A stretch of 64,000 bases of DNA from Actinomycetospora termitidis (GTDB lineage: Bacteria; Actinomycetota; Actinomycetes; Mycobacteriales; Pseudonocardiaceae). The notes under the pieces were generated by a model. The model did not search any database. It was not told the DNA's origin and saw only the letters and a list, made by a program, of their open reading frames with translations. The stretch is from the NCBI RefSeq assembly GCF_030286555.1, contig NZ_JASVWF010000005.1:248001-312000 (forward strand), read 5' to 3'. Shown here piece by piece: positions 9,364-18,465 of the stretch. Position numbers and translations under genes: made by a program. How positions within the stretch are numbered: position 1 is the first letter of the stretch; every line of letters begins with the position of its first letter.

Positions 9364-10530
9364 TCAGCCCAGCGCGGCCGCCATCCGCTCCAGCGCCTCG
9401 GCCAGCACCGGGCGGCCCATCGCGAGGTTCAACCGCATCCCGCCCGGGCCGGCGCACGCCGCGCCGTCGGTCATCACGACGCCGGCCTCCCGGGCGAAGA
9501 AGGCCGACGGCGGCTCGTCCAGGTCGAGGGCGGTGCCGTCCAGCCACGCGAGGTAGGTCCCCTCCGGCACCGTGACGCCGACACCGGGCAGCGGGGTGTC
9601 ACGCAGCCGGGCGCGGTTCCCGTCAAGGTAGGTCAGGACGTCGTCGAGCCACTCCCGGCCGTGGACGTACGCGGCCGTGGACGCCAGCACCCCGGGGGTG
9701 GCCGTGCTGTGCTCGGCCAGGTAGCCCCGCTCGCTCCAGCGCGCCGCGTCGGCGGCGTTCGAGAGGATCACCTGGCCGCACTTCAGGCCCGGCAGGTTCC
9801 AGGCCTTCGAGGCGGACGTCGCGGTGATCGTGTGGGCGGCGGCGGTGTCCGAGGTCGACGCGTACGGCACGTGGACCCGGCCGTCGAACGTCAGCGGCGC
9901 GTGGATCTCGTCCGCGAACACCCGGGCCCCGTGCCGCTCGACCACCGCGGTGATCCCCGCGAGCTCGTCGGCGGTGAACACCCGGCCGGTCGGGTTGTGC
10001 GGATTCGTCAGCACCAGCAGCCGTGAGCCCGACGCGGCGAACGCGGCGTCGAGGGCGTCCACGTCCAGCGCGAACGGATCCCTCGACATGGGGACGGGCA
10101 CCATCTCCCGACCGAGCCGCCCGGGCACCGTCAGGAACGGCATGTAGGCCGGCGTCGGCAGCAGCACCGGCGTGCCGGGCGGGGTGAAGTGCTCGATCGT
10201 CGCGACCAGGGCGGTCATGACGTCGGGGACCGGCCGGATCCGCTCCGGGTCCACCGACCAGTTGAACCGGTCGGCCCAGAACGCCGCGCACGCCGCCGCC
10301 AGGTCGGCGACCCAGGCGTCGGCCAGGTAGCCGAACCGCGACGCGTCGGCACTCGCGCGGACGGCGTCCGCGACCGGACCCGCCGTCGGGAAGTCCATCT
10401 CCGCGACGAAGGCCCCGATCAGCCCCCGGCCGTGCGCGTCGACGCCACCGCCGACCCCGGAGCCCGACCACTTCCACGAGCCACCGGCCCGCATCGCGTC
10501 GGCGGTCAGGGCGTCGAACGGGTGCGGCAT
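9364..10530 (-). CDS. patB: MalY/PatB-type PLP aminotransferase / cystathionine beta-lyase
   Basis: This 388-residue fold-type I PLP enzyme belongs to the MalY/PatB class, which mostly have C-S beta-lyase activity on cystathionine or cysteine conjugates. It shows RSGTMRWKW-class N-terminal features in the form GGSWKWSG, NPHNPTGRVF, ADEIHAPLTF and the Schiff-base lysine in SASKAWNLPGLK (about K242). The FVAEMDFPTAGPV segment is also typical. ATG 10530 is chosen because it begins directly before the conserved N-terminus; ATG 10539 is a possible alternative. It is co-directional with and downstream of pyk, from which it is separated by a hairpin. Lyase rather than aminotransferase activity is family inference. 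Confidence 0.87.
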   Translation of the reverse strand: MPHPFDALTADAMRAGGSWKWSGSGVGGGVDAHGRGLIGAFVAEMDFPTAGPVADAVRASADASRFGYLADAWVADLAAACAAFWADRFNWSVDPERIRPVPDVMTALVATIEHFTPPGTPVLLPTPAYMPFLTVPGRLGREMVPVPMSRDPFALDVDALDAAFAASGSRLLVLTNPHNPTGRVFTADELAGITAVVERHGARVFADEIHAPLTFDGRVHVPYASTSDTAAAHTITATSASKAWNLPGLKCGQVILSNAADAARWSERGYLAEHSTATPGVLASTAAYVHGREWLDDVLTYLDGNRARLRDTPLPGVGVTVPEGTYLAWLDGTALDLDEPPSAFFAREAGVVMTDGAACAGPGGMRLNLAMGRPVLAEALERMAAALG

Positions 10531-10552
10531 GGGCCCCATCCAAACGAACGAG

Positions 10553-10589
10553 CGGCACGCTCGCGCGCACAGATGCTGCGAGGGTGCCG
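10553..10589 (-). terminator. Imperfect hairpin between pyk and patB-like gene
   Basis: Arms CGGCACGCTCGC (10553-10564) and GCGAGGGTGCCG (10578-10589) pair over 12 positions with one mismatch and a 13-nt loop. It lies 12 bp past the pyk stop and would sit in the patB leader. It is a plausible terminator or attenuator, but lacks a U-tract, as is common in actinobacteria. Confidence 0.5.
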
Positions 10590-10600
10590 TTCGCAACGCC

Positions 10601-12019
10601 CTAGTGGGTGTCCTCGCCGAGCCGGTGCACGCGGATCAGGTTCGTCTTGCCGGCCTGCCCGGGCGGGGAGCCGGCGACGATGACGACGAGCTCGCCGGGC
10701 GCGAAGCGGCCGATCTGCTGGATGGACGCGTCGACCCGGGCGATCATCGCGTCCGTGGTCTCCTCCCACGGCACGAGGAAGGTCTCGACGCCCCAGGAGA
10801 GCGACAGCTGCGAACGGATCGCGGGCACCGGCGTGAACGCGAGCACGGGCAGCCGGGTGTGCAGCCGGGCGAGCCGGCGCACCGTGTCGCCGGAGCGCGT
10901 GAACGCCACCAGCGCGCGGGCGTTGAGCCGCTCGCCGATGTCCCGGGCCGCCGTGGTGACCACACCGCGCTGGGTGCGCGGCACGTGCTGGATCGCCGGG
11001 ACGGACGCCGGGCCGGACTCGACGGCCTCGACGATGCGCGACATCGTCTGCACGGTCTCGATCGGGTAGTCGCCGACCGAGGTCTCGCCGGAGAGCATCA
11101 CCGCGTCCGCGCCGTCGAGCACGGCGTTCGCGACGTCGCTCGCCTCGGCGCGCGTCGGGCGGAAGTTGTGGATCATCGACTCGAGCATCTGCGTCGCGAC
11201 GATCACCGGCTTGGCGTTCTCGCGGGCGATCTGCACCGCGCGCTTCTGCACCAGCGGGACGTCCTCGAGCGCGAGCTCCACGCCGAGGTCGCCGCGCGCG
11301 ACCATCACGGCGTCGAACGCGAGCACGATGGCCTCGAGCGCGTCGACCGCCTCGGGCTTCTCCAGCTTCGCGATCACGGGGAGCCGGCACTCGTACTCGT
11401 CCATGATCTTGTGGACGAGCTCCGCGTCGGCGGGCGAGCGCACGAACGACAGCGCGATCATGTCGACGCGCAGCCCGAGCGCGAAGCGCAGGTCGGCCTC
11501 GTCCTTCTCGCTCATCGCGGGGACCGAGACCGCCGTACCCGGCAGCGAGATGCCCTTGTTGTCCGAGACCTTCCCGCCCTCGACGACCCGGCAGACCACG
11601 TCCCGGCCCTCGACCGCGGTGACCTCGACCGAGACGTTGCCGTCGTCGATGAGCAGCGACTCGCCGGGGCGCACGTCGTCGGCGAGGCCCTTGTACGTGG
11701 TGGACACCCGGTCGTGCGTGCCGGCGACGTCCTCGGTGGTGATCCGGACGGTCTCGCCGGTGGCCCAGGTCTGCGGCCCGTCGGTGAAGCGGCCCAGGCG
11801 GATCTTCGGGCCCTGGAGGTCGGCGAGGATGCCGACCGCGCGGCCCTCGGCGTCGGCGGCCTCGCGCACGCGGGCGTAGACCTCCGCGTGCTGGGCGTGC
11901 TCCCCGTGGGAGAAGTTGAGCCGGGCGACGTCCATCCCGGCCCGGACGAGGGCTCGGATCCGCTCCGGGGACGACGTCGACGGACCCAGCGTGCAGACGA
12001 TCTTCGCGCGGCGGCTCAC
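10601..12019 (-). CDS. pyk: Pyruvate kinase
   Basis: Converts phosphoenolpyruvate and ADP to pyruvate and ATP, the last step of glycolysis. It is 472 residues long, the normal size for a bacterial PK. N-terminal RRAKIVCTLGPSTSS and MDVARLNFSHG, the catalytic lysine region VIAKLEKPEAVDAL, the MVARGDLGVE motif, the PK signature region KPVIVATQMLESM, and the C-terminal allosteric domain are all present. GTG 12019 is chosen because a TAGGGT -10 box (12032-12027, minus) lies exactly 7 nt upstream, predicting a leaderless mRNA; an upstream start would lie before the promoter. Two 11-bp direct repeats are found in the divergent promoter region shared with the transporter at 12144. Confidence 0.96.
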   Translation of the reverse strand: MSRRAKIVCTLGPSTSSPERIRALVRAGMDVARLNFSHGEHAQHAEVYARVREAADAEGRAVGILADLQGPKIRLGRFTDGPQTWATGETVRITTEDVAGTHDRVSTTYKGLADDVRPGESLLIDDGNVSVEVTAVEGRDVVCRVVEGGKVSDNKGISLPGTAVSVPAMSEKDEADLRFALGLRVDMIALSFVRSPADAELVHKIMDEYECRLPVIAKLEKPEAVDALEAIVLAFDAVMVARGDLGVELALEDVPLVQKRAVQIARENAKPVIVATQMLESMIHNFRPTRAEASDVANAVLDGADAVMLSGETSVGDYPIETVQTMSRIVEAVESGPASVPAIQHVPRTQRGVVTTAARDIGERLNARALVAFTRSGDTVRRLARLHTRLPVLAFTPVPAIRSQLSLSWGVETFLVPWEETTDAMIARVDASIQQIGRFAPGELVVIVAGSPPGQAGKTNLIRVHRLGEDTH

Positions 12020-12036
12020 GGGCCCCACCCTACGCC

Positions 12037-12079
12037 GTTCTGCACCGATCCAGGAGGCCGGGGACACAGTTCTGCACCG
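12037..12079. repeat. 11-bp direct repeat pair in the pyk / AI-2E promoter region
   Basis: GTTCTGCACCG occurs exactly at 12037-12047 and again at 12069-12079, a centre-to-centre distance of 32 bp (three helical turns). The pair lies just upstream of the pyk -10 box and between two divergent promoters. It may be a regulator-binding site, or chance. Confidence 0.4.
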
Positions 12080-12143
12080 GCTACCTCCCGGTCACGCGCT
12101 GGTCACCGGGCCCGTCGGTCGGGGTCCGACTACCGTGACGCCC

Positions 12144-13445
12144 GTGACGGCGCAGCGCGGGTCGGAACCGGGCGCCGGGGCGCCGGAGGTGGTCGGCACC
12201 CGCACCACGGACCCGGCCGCGGGTCGTGCCGCGCCCGACGCCGCCACCACCGCACCGACCCGCGACACCGCACCGCCACCGCGGGCCGCCCGCCCACGGT
12301 GGGCGATCCCGCACGGCCTCGACGTCGCCGCCGGGCTGGCCTGGCGCGTCGTGCTGATCGCCGCCGCCGTCGCGACGCTGATCTACGTCGCGGGCACGCT
12401 GTCCGTGGTCCTGGTGCCCGTGGTGCTGGCGCTCATCCTCGCGTCCCTGCTCGCGCCCGAGGCGCACCTGATGAGCTCGCGGGTCCGGTGGCTCCCGCAC
12501 GCCGTGGCCACGGCCGTCGTCATCATCGCGGGGCTCGCCGTCGTCGGGGGCGTCTTCACCGGGGTGGTGTACGCGTTCATCTCCGGCCTGCCCGACCTGA
12601 CCAGCGCCTTCACCAGCAGCCTCAGCGAGATCCAGAACTGGGTGCGGACCGGGCCGCTCGGGCTGAACAACCAGCAGTTCGCCCAGCTCGGGGACCAGAT
12701 CCTCGCGGGCATCCAGCAGAGCCAGGCCACGATCGCCGCGAGCGCGCTCGGCGCCGTCGGTACCGTGGGCGAGCTGTTCACCGAGGGCCTGCTCGCCCTG
12801 TTCACCCTGATCTTCCTCATCCACGACGGCGGGGCGATCTGGCGCTTCCTGCTCCGCGGTGTCCCGCGGACGGTCCGGGACCGGGCGGACGTGGCCGGGC
12901 GCCGCGCGTTCGCCTCGCTCGTCGGCTACACCCGCGCGATCGTCGTGGTGGCGTTCATCGACGCGGTGACGGCGGGACTCGGGCTCTGGCTGATCGGGGT
13001 GCCGCTCGCCGTCCCGCTGGCCGCCCTCATCTTCTTCGGCGCGTTCATCCCGACGCTGGGCGCCGTCATCTCCGGGGCCGTCGCCGCGCTGGTCGCCCTG
13101 GTGAGCGGCGGGATCACCGACGCCCTCCTGGTGGTGCTGCTGCTGCTCGCCGTCCAGAACCTCGAGGGCTACATCCTGCAGCCGCTCTTCCTGGGGAAGT
13201 CCATCAAGCTGCACCCGCTCGCCGTCGTGCTCCCGATCGCCTGTGGTCTGGTGGTCGCCGGCATCCCCGGGGCACTGCTGGCGGTCCCGCTGGTCACCGT
13301 GATCGACAACGGCGTCCGGTCGCTGACGCGACCCTCGGACGCCGATGTCGACCCGGCGACGGTGAACCCGCTCGACCCGCGGTCGGCGCGCCCGGAGTTC
13401 GGCGCCGACCCGGTCGTGAATGTGGCTCCGCCAGGTGAGCACTAA
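12144..13445 (+). CDS. AI-2E family (PerM/UPF0118-like) transporter
   Basis: A 433-residue integral membrane protein with about eight hydrophobic segments. After a disordered Ala/Pro/Thr-rich cytoplasmic N-terminus of about 60 residues come paired membrane helices (VVLIAAAVATLIYVAGTL and VVLVPVVLALILASLL), a soluble middle segment, and the conserved C-terminal region with FFGAFIPTLGAVISG and QNLEGYILQPLFLGK, typical of this family. Members export AI-2-like or lipidic solutes or act as Na+/H+ antiporters, so the substrate cannot be given. GTG 12144 is preferred over GTG 12135 because TACCGT at 12131-12136 lies 7 nt upstream. The TAA stop is inside a palindromic repeat shared with the convergent enoyl-CoA hydratase. 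Confidence 0.88.
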   Translation: MTAQRGSEPGAGAPEVVGTRTTDPAAGRAAPDAATTAPTRDTAPPPRAARPRWAIPHGLDVAAGLAWRVVLIAAAVATLIYVAGTLSVVLVPVVLALILASLLAPEAHLMSSRVRWLPHAVATAVVIIAGLAVVGGVFTGVVYAFISGLPDLTSAFTSSLSEIQNWVRTGPLGLNNQQFAQLGDQILAGIQQSQATIAASALGAVGTVGELFTEGLLALFTLIFLIHDGGAIWRFLLRGVPRTVRDRADVAGRRAFASLVGYTRAIVVVAFIDAVTAGLGLWLIGVPLAVPLAALIFFGAFIPTLGAVISGAVAALVALVSGGITDALLVVLLLLAVQNLEGYILQPLFLGKSIKLHPLAVVLPIACGLVVAGIPGALLAVPLVTVIDNGVRSLTRPSDADVDPATVNPLDPRSARPEFGADPVVNVAPPGEH

Positions 13446-13470
13446 CTGTCGCTATCGCGACACTTTCTGC

Positions 13471-13478
<8 letters not shown>
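13431..13478. repeat. Palindromic intergenic repeat, copy 1
   Basis: Outer arms CCAGGTGAGCA and TGCTCACCTGG frame an inner TGTCGC-TATC-GCGACA hairpin. It lies between convergent genes and contains both of their stop codons. Three related copies occur at 51773, 56855 and 60956. It probably works as a bidirectional terminator or a REP-like element; the sequence conservation between copies exceeds what a simple hairpin needs. Confidence 0.75.
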
Positions 13479-14254
<776 letters not shown>

Positions 14255-14268
<14 letters not shown>

Positions 14269-15889
14269 TCGTTCCTCCTCGCACGTCGGTGAACAGCCCG
14301 CCCGCGACGTCCGCGGCCGCCTGCTCGGTCGCCCGGTAGTGAATCTTCTTCCCGGTCGCGGTGAGCGGCAGCGTCTCGACGAACCGGTACGCCCGCGGCC
14401 GCTTGTAGCGCGAGAGCATCGGGTGGTCGCGGCAGTGCGCCTCGCACTGCTCGGCGGTCAGGCCCGGGTCGGCCCGCACGACGTACGCCACCACCCGCCG
14501 TCCCCACCGCTCGTCGGGCACGCCCACGACCAGGGAGTCCGCGACACCGGGGAGCTCGTTGAGGGCCTCCTCGACCTGGACCGGGTGCACGTTCTCGCCG
14601 CCGGAGACGAGCATGTCGTCGGCCCGCCCGACGATCGTCACGAACTCCCCCGCGTCCCACGTCGCGAGGTCGCCGAGGTGGATCCAGCCGTCGGCGTCGA
14701 ACTTCGCCGTCTCCTGGTCGGGGGCGTTGACGTAGCCGTAGCCGGCCTTCGGCGAGCGGACGATCACCTCACCGACCGTCGTCGCGTCCTTCGGCACCGG
14801 GTCCGACGCCCCGCCCCCGATCGAGACCACCCGCACCTCGTCGTCCGTGCACGCCCGCCCCGCCGCGCCGGCGTGCTCGGGCAGGTCGGCGGGGCGCAGG
14901 AACGTGTTCCAGAACGACTCCGTCGTCCCGTACCCGTTGAAGATGCGCTCGGTGAGCACGGATTGGTAGCGCAGGCACGCCTCCCGCTCCAGCGGCGCCC
15001 CCATCGTGACGATGCCGCGCAGCGTCGAGAGGTCCCGCGGGCGCAGCTCCTGGGCCGCCGCGAGCATCGCGAGGTTCGTCGGCGCTCCGACGAGGAACGT
15101 CAGGCCGTGCCGTTCGACCAGGTCGAGGACGTGCTCGGCGTCGAACGCCCGCAGCGGCACGACCTGCGCGCCGACGTAGAACGCCGGGTTCGGCCCGCCC
15201 GAGTACAGCCCGCCGCGGTGGAACCACGGCGTCATGTTCAGCGTGACGTCCTCCGGCCCGAGCGGGAAGTGCATCGCCACGTCGTGCGCACTGAACACCT
15301 CGACCAGGCTGTTCAGCGGGACGCCCTTCGGCATCCCGGTGGTGCCCGAGGTGTAGAGCCGGGTGGTCTCGTCGTAGACCGTCCGCTCCGGCGCCGGGAC
15401 CGGCCCACCGGCCGGCAGCAGGTCGGCGAGCGCCTCGCCCTCCCCCACCGCGATCACGACGTCGGGTCGGTGCGGGCTGCGGCGCAGGGCCTCGGCCACG
15501 GTCTCCTGCAACGAGGCGTCGTAGACGAACACCCGCGGCGCGCTGTCGGCGAGCACGTGCGCCACCTCGCCGGACGCCAGCCGGAAGTTGATCGGCGAGC
15601 CGACGGCGCCGAGGGCCTGGGTGGCGAGGTAGAGGCGCGCGAACTCCGGGGAGTTGTAGAGCTGGTACGTGACGACGTCGCCGGCCCGGACCCCGGCGGC
15701 CGCGAGCCCCGCGGCGAGGCGGACGACGTCGGCGGCGAGCTCGCCGTAGGTCCACGCGGTGCCGGTCGCCGGGTCGGTCATGGCTGTCCGCCCCGCGAAC
15801 CGGGATGCGGTCCGCCGGAAGCCGGCGAGGTAGGTGAAGGAGTGCTCGAAGAACCGGCGGTACGCGGTGGGGTCGTACGTGTAGGTCAT
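14255..15889 (-). CDS. Acyl-CoA synthetase (AMP-dependent), AliA-like in context
   Basis: A 544-residue ANL ligase. Motifs are the P-loop LYTSGTTGMPKG, NGYGTTESFWN (adenine-binding), GWIHLGDLATWD and the hinge/catalytic C-terminal segment ending PLTATGKKIHYR, whose lysine is the conserved catalytic one. It activates a carboxylic acid to its CoA ester. The neighbours (AliB-like dehydrogenase, BadH-like SDR and crotonase) suggest an alicyclic or short branched acid such as cyclohexanecarboxylate; that substrate is inference. It overlaps the upstream SDR stop by 4 bp (ATGA) and the downstream crotonase by 14 bp. Confidence 0.88.
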
Positions 15890-16626
15890 GACATCGACAT
15901 CCCGCCGCTGACGCTCACGGTCTGACCGGTGACGAAGCCGGCCTCGTCCGAGGCGAGGAACGCGACCATCGGGGCCAGGTCACCGGGCTGCGCGAGGCGG
16001 CGCAGCGGGATGGCCCGGATCAGCCCGTCGCGGAGCTTGTCGTTCCCCTCGACCACGGAGGCGAACAGCGCGGTGTCCGTCGGCCCGGGGCACACGCAGT
16101 TGGCCCGCACCTGGTGGCGGGCCATCTCCCGCGCGATCGTCTTGGTGAAGGCGATGACGCCGCCCTTGGCCGCGGAGTAGACCGCCTCGCCGGAGGACCC
16201 GACCCGGCCGGCGTCGGAACCGAGGTTGACCACCGCGCCGCCACCCTGCTCCACCATCACGGGCAGGACCGCGTGACAAGTGTTCAGCACGCCGTAGAGG
16301 TTGATCCCGACGATGCGGCCCCACCGGTCCGGGTCGGAGTCCACGAACGGCCCGACCTCGTCGTACCCGGCGTTGTTCACCAGGACGTCGATGCGGCCGT
16401 GCTCCGCGCGCACCTGGGCGACCAGGGCGTCGACCGCCGCGCGGTCGCTGACGTCGGCGGCGATCCCGGTGCCCCCGACCGCCTGCGCGGTGTCCTTCGC
16501 CGATCCCTCGTCGACGTCGGTCGCGACGACCGTCGCGCCCTCGGCCGCCAGTGTCTCCGCGATCGCCCGCCCGATCCCGCGCCCGGCGCCGGTGACGATC
16601 GCGACCTTCCCGTCGTGCCTGCCCAT
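15886..16626 (-). CDS. Short-chain dehydrogenase, BadH-like (2-hydroxycyclohexanecarboxyl-CoA dehydrogenase type)
   Basis: A 246-residue classical SDR: cofactor motif TGAGRGIG, NNAG (LVNNAGYDEVGPF), catalytic YSAAK and PGPTDTALF. Segments such as WGRIVGINLYGVLN, DAGRVGSSGEAVY, CPGPTDTAL and GFVTGQTVSVSGGMSM closely resemble my recollection of Rhodopseudomonas BadH, which oxidises 2-hydroxycyclohexanecarboxyl-CoA to the 2-keto ester with NAD+. It lies in an operon, 11 bp after the acyl-CoA dehydrogenase, and overlaps the ligase start by 4 bp. An ordinary 3-hydroxyacyl-CoA dehydrogenase role remains possible. Confidence 0.85.
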   Translation of the reverse strand: MGRHDGKVAIVTGAGRGIGRAIAETLAAEGATVVATDVDEGSAKDTAQAVGGTGIAADVSDRAAVDALVAQVRAEHGRIDVLVNNAGYDEVGPFVDSDPDRWGRIVGINLYGVLNTCHAVLPVMVEQGGGAVVNLGSDAGRVGSSGEAVYSAAKGGVIAFTKTIAREMARHQVRANCVCPGPTDTALFASVVEGNDKLRDGLIRAIPLRRLAQPGDLAPMVAFLASDEAGFVTGQTVSVSGGMSMS

Positions 16627-16637
16627 CCGTGGTCCTC

Positions 16638-17780
16638 CTAGGGTGCGAGCGCCCGGCCCACGCGCTGCCGGGCGATGACGAGCTTCATGATCTGGGCGGT
16701 GCCGTCGCCGATCTGCAGACCGAGGACGTCCCGCATCCGCTGGTCGAACGGCTTCTCCGCGCGGTAGCCGTACTGCCCGTGCAGCAGCAGGCAGGTGGTG
16801 ATCGCGTCGTGGGCGGTCTTCGGGGCCCACCACTTGCACATCGCGGCCTGCGCGGTGTGCGGGCGCCCGGTGTCCTTGCGCCACAGGGTCTCCAGGCACT
16901 GCAGGCGGGCGGCCGCGAGCAGGGTCTCCGCCTCCGCCAGCGGGAACGCGACGCCCTGCTGGGACGAGAGCGGCCGGTCGAACGCCTCCCGCTCGGAGAC
17001 GTAGGCCCAGGTCTCGTCCACCGACTGCTCGGCCGCCCCGAGACACTGCAGGCCGATCAGGGCGCGGCTGAAGTCGAAGCCCTGCATCACCTGGCTGAAC
17101 GCACTGCCCTCGGCGCCGATCAGGTTCTCCGCCGGGACGTGCACGCCGTCGAAGTGCACCGCCCCGCGACCCACGGCCGCCGTCCCGATGTCCGGGAAGG
17201 CTTCGCGCGTGACGCCCTCGGCGTCGAGCGGGACGAGGAACGCGCTGATCCCGCGGCCGCGCCCGGCCTCCTCGGTGCGGGCGAACACGACGACCGCGGC
17301 CGCGTCGGCGGCGAACGAGAGCGACTTCGTCCCGTGCAGCCGCCAGCCGGCGCCGTCACGAGCCGCCGTCATACGTGGCACCCCGGCGTCCGACCCGCCG
17401 TGCGGCTCGGTCAGCCCGATCCCGACGACCTGGTCGCCGGACGTGATCCGCGGGACCCACTCCGCCGCCAGCTCCGGGGCACATCCGACGAGGATCTGCC
17501 CGACGAGCGAGCCCACGACCTGCAGGTACACGACGTTCAGGTCGCCCCGCGCGAGCTCCTCACAGACCAGACCGGTCGTGACGCGGTCCGTGCCCCGGCC
17601 GCCCACCTCGACCGGCAGCTCCGGCGCGATCAGGCCGAGACCACCCAGCTCCCGGCGCAGGGCCGGCTCGACGCGGCCGGCGCGCGCCCGCTCGGCGTAC
17701 CCCGGCAGCAGCGTGCTCGTCGCGACCTCCCGGGCCGTGTCGCGGACGCGGCGTTGGGGGTCGGTGAGCTCGAAGTCCAT
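16638..17780 (-). CDS. Acyl-CoA dehydrogenase, AliB-like
   Basis: A 380-residue flavoprotein introducing a C=C bond alpha-beta to the CoA thioester. It shows GLTEPHGGSDAG, FDGVHVPAENLIG, QGFDFSRALIGLQCLG and DGTAQIMKLVIARQRVGR. The last two resemble AliB-type cyclohexanecarboxyl-CoA dehydrogenases. The position normally occupied by the catalytic Glu of straight-chain enzymes reads LQIGDGTAQ, that is an Asp, as described for alicyclic-specific members. It is the first gene of the operon, starting at ATG 17780, and diverges from the TetR gene across an 85-bp region containing a TTGAC-N6-GTCAA dyad. Confidence 0.87.
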   Translation of the reverse strand: MDFELTDPQRRVRDTAREVATSTLLPGYAERARAGRVEPALRRELGGLGLIAPELPVEVGGRGTDRVTTGLVCEELARGDLNVVYLQVVGSLVGQILVGCAPELAAEWVPRITSGDQVVGIGLTEPHGGSDAGVPRMTAARDGAGWRLHGTKSLSFAADAAAVVVFARTEEAGRGRGISAFLVPLDAEGVTREAFPDIGTAAVGRGAVHFDGVHVPAENLIGAEGSAFSQVMQGFDFSRALIGLQCLGAAEQSVDETWAYVSEREAFDRPLSSQQGVAFPLAEAETLLAAARLQCLETLWRKDTGRPHTAQAAMCKWWAPKTAHDAITTCLLLHGQYGYRAEKPFDQRMRDVLGLQIGDGTAQIMKLVIARQRVGRALAP

Positions 17781-17820
17781 CCTCGGCCTCCGTCCTCGGT
17801 GTCGACGAACGTGCCGAACT

Positions 17821-17836
17821 TTGACCCAAGAGTCAA
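17821..17836. promoter_or_regulatory. Candidate TetR operator between acyl-CoA operon and tetR
   Basis: TTGACCCAAGAGTCAA contains 5-bp inverted arms TTGAC/GTCAA with a 6-bp centre. It lies 40 bp upstream of the acyl-CoA dehydrogenase ATG and 17 bp upstream of the tetR -10 box (TAGGGT, 17853-17858), so a repressor bound here could affect both divergent promoters. Confidence 0.5.
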
Positions 17837-17865
17837 GAGATGACCGATGGGTTAGGGTGCAGGGC

Positions 17866-18465
17866 GTGAGCCGGGTCCAACGCAAGCGCGACGAGCGGGT
17901 CCGGCGCATCGTCGCGGTCGCGGCGGAGGTGTTCGGCGAGCGCGGCTACGAGGCGTCGACGCTCGAGGAGGTCGCGGAGCGGCTCGACGTCACGAAGGGG
18001 TCGCTCTACTACTACTTCGCGGGCAAGGACGAACTGGCGACGGCGGCGATCGAGACCCTCGGGACCGACTGGACCGAGCGGCTGGAGGCCCTGGCCACGT
18101 CCACGGGCGACCGACCCCGCGACGAGCGGCTCCGGGCGCTGCTGCGCGAGCACATCGCGATCGCGGTGCACGAGTACCCCGCGGCGCTGCGGCTCTTCCT
18201 GGTCCCGGACTCGTGGCCGGCCGCCCTCCGGATGCGCATCCGCGAGCTCCGCCGGCGCCACGACCTGGTCTTCCGCCGCGAGATCACCGCCGGGGTGGAG
18301 GCGGGCGATTTCGCGGTCGTCTCCGTCGACGCCACGCTGCAGGCGATGCACGCCACGATGAGCCAGGCCCCGCTGTGGTGCGCGCACCTGGCCGCCGAGG
18401 CCCGCGAGCAGGCGATCGACGACCTCGCGGACACCCTGGTCCGACTGGTCAGCTCGCCGAGGTGA
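17866..18465 (+). CDS. TetR/AcrR family transcriptional regulator
   Basis: A 199-residue one-component regulator. The N-terminal helix-turn-helix is typical: [18 protein letters not shown], then [19 protein letters not shown] and [10 protein letters not shown]. The C-terminal ligand domain has the pattern of FadR/FabR-like acyl-CoA-responsive members ([13 protein letters not shown]), but the ligand is unknown. GTG 17866 is supported by TAGGGT at 17853-17858, 7 nt upstream, so the mRNA is probably leaderless. It is divergent from the acyl-CoA operon at 13471-17780 and is its most likely repressor. It overlaps the convergent relA gene by 17 bp. Confidence 0.88.
   Translation: MSRVQRKRDERVRRIVAVAAEVFGERGYEASTLEEVAERLDVTKGSLYYYFAGKDELATAAIETLGTDWTERLEALATSTGDRPRDERLRALLREHIAIAVHEYPAALRLFLVPDSWPAALRMRIRELRRRHDLVFRREITAGVEAGDFAVVSVDATLQAMHATMSQAPLWCAHLAAEAREQAIDDLADTLVRLVSSPR

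Noticed and set aside
10529-13438. Long plus-strand open frame over pyk and the transporter
   Set aside because: Antisense to pyk and out of frame with the AI-2E transporter, both of which show clear family motifs.
17821-17826. TTGACC as the -35 of tetR
   Set aside because: The distance to the -10 box TAGGGT is 26 bp, too long; it is better explained as half of an operator dyad.
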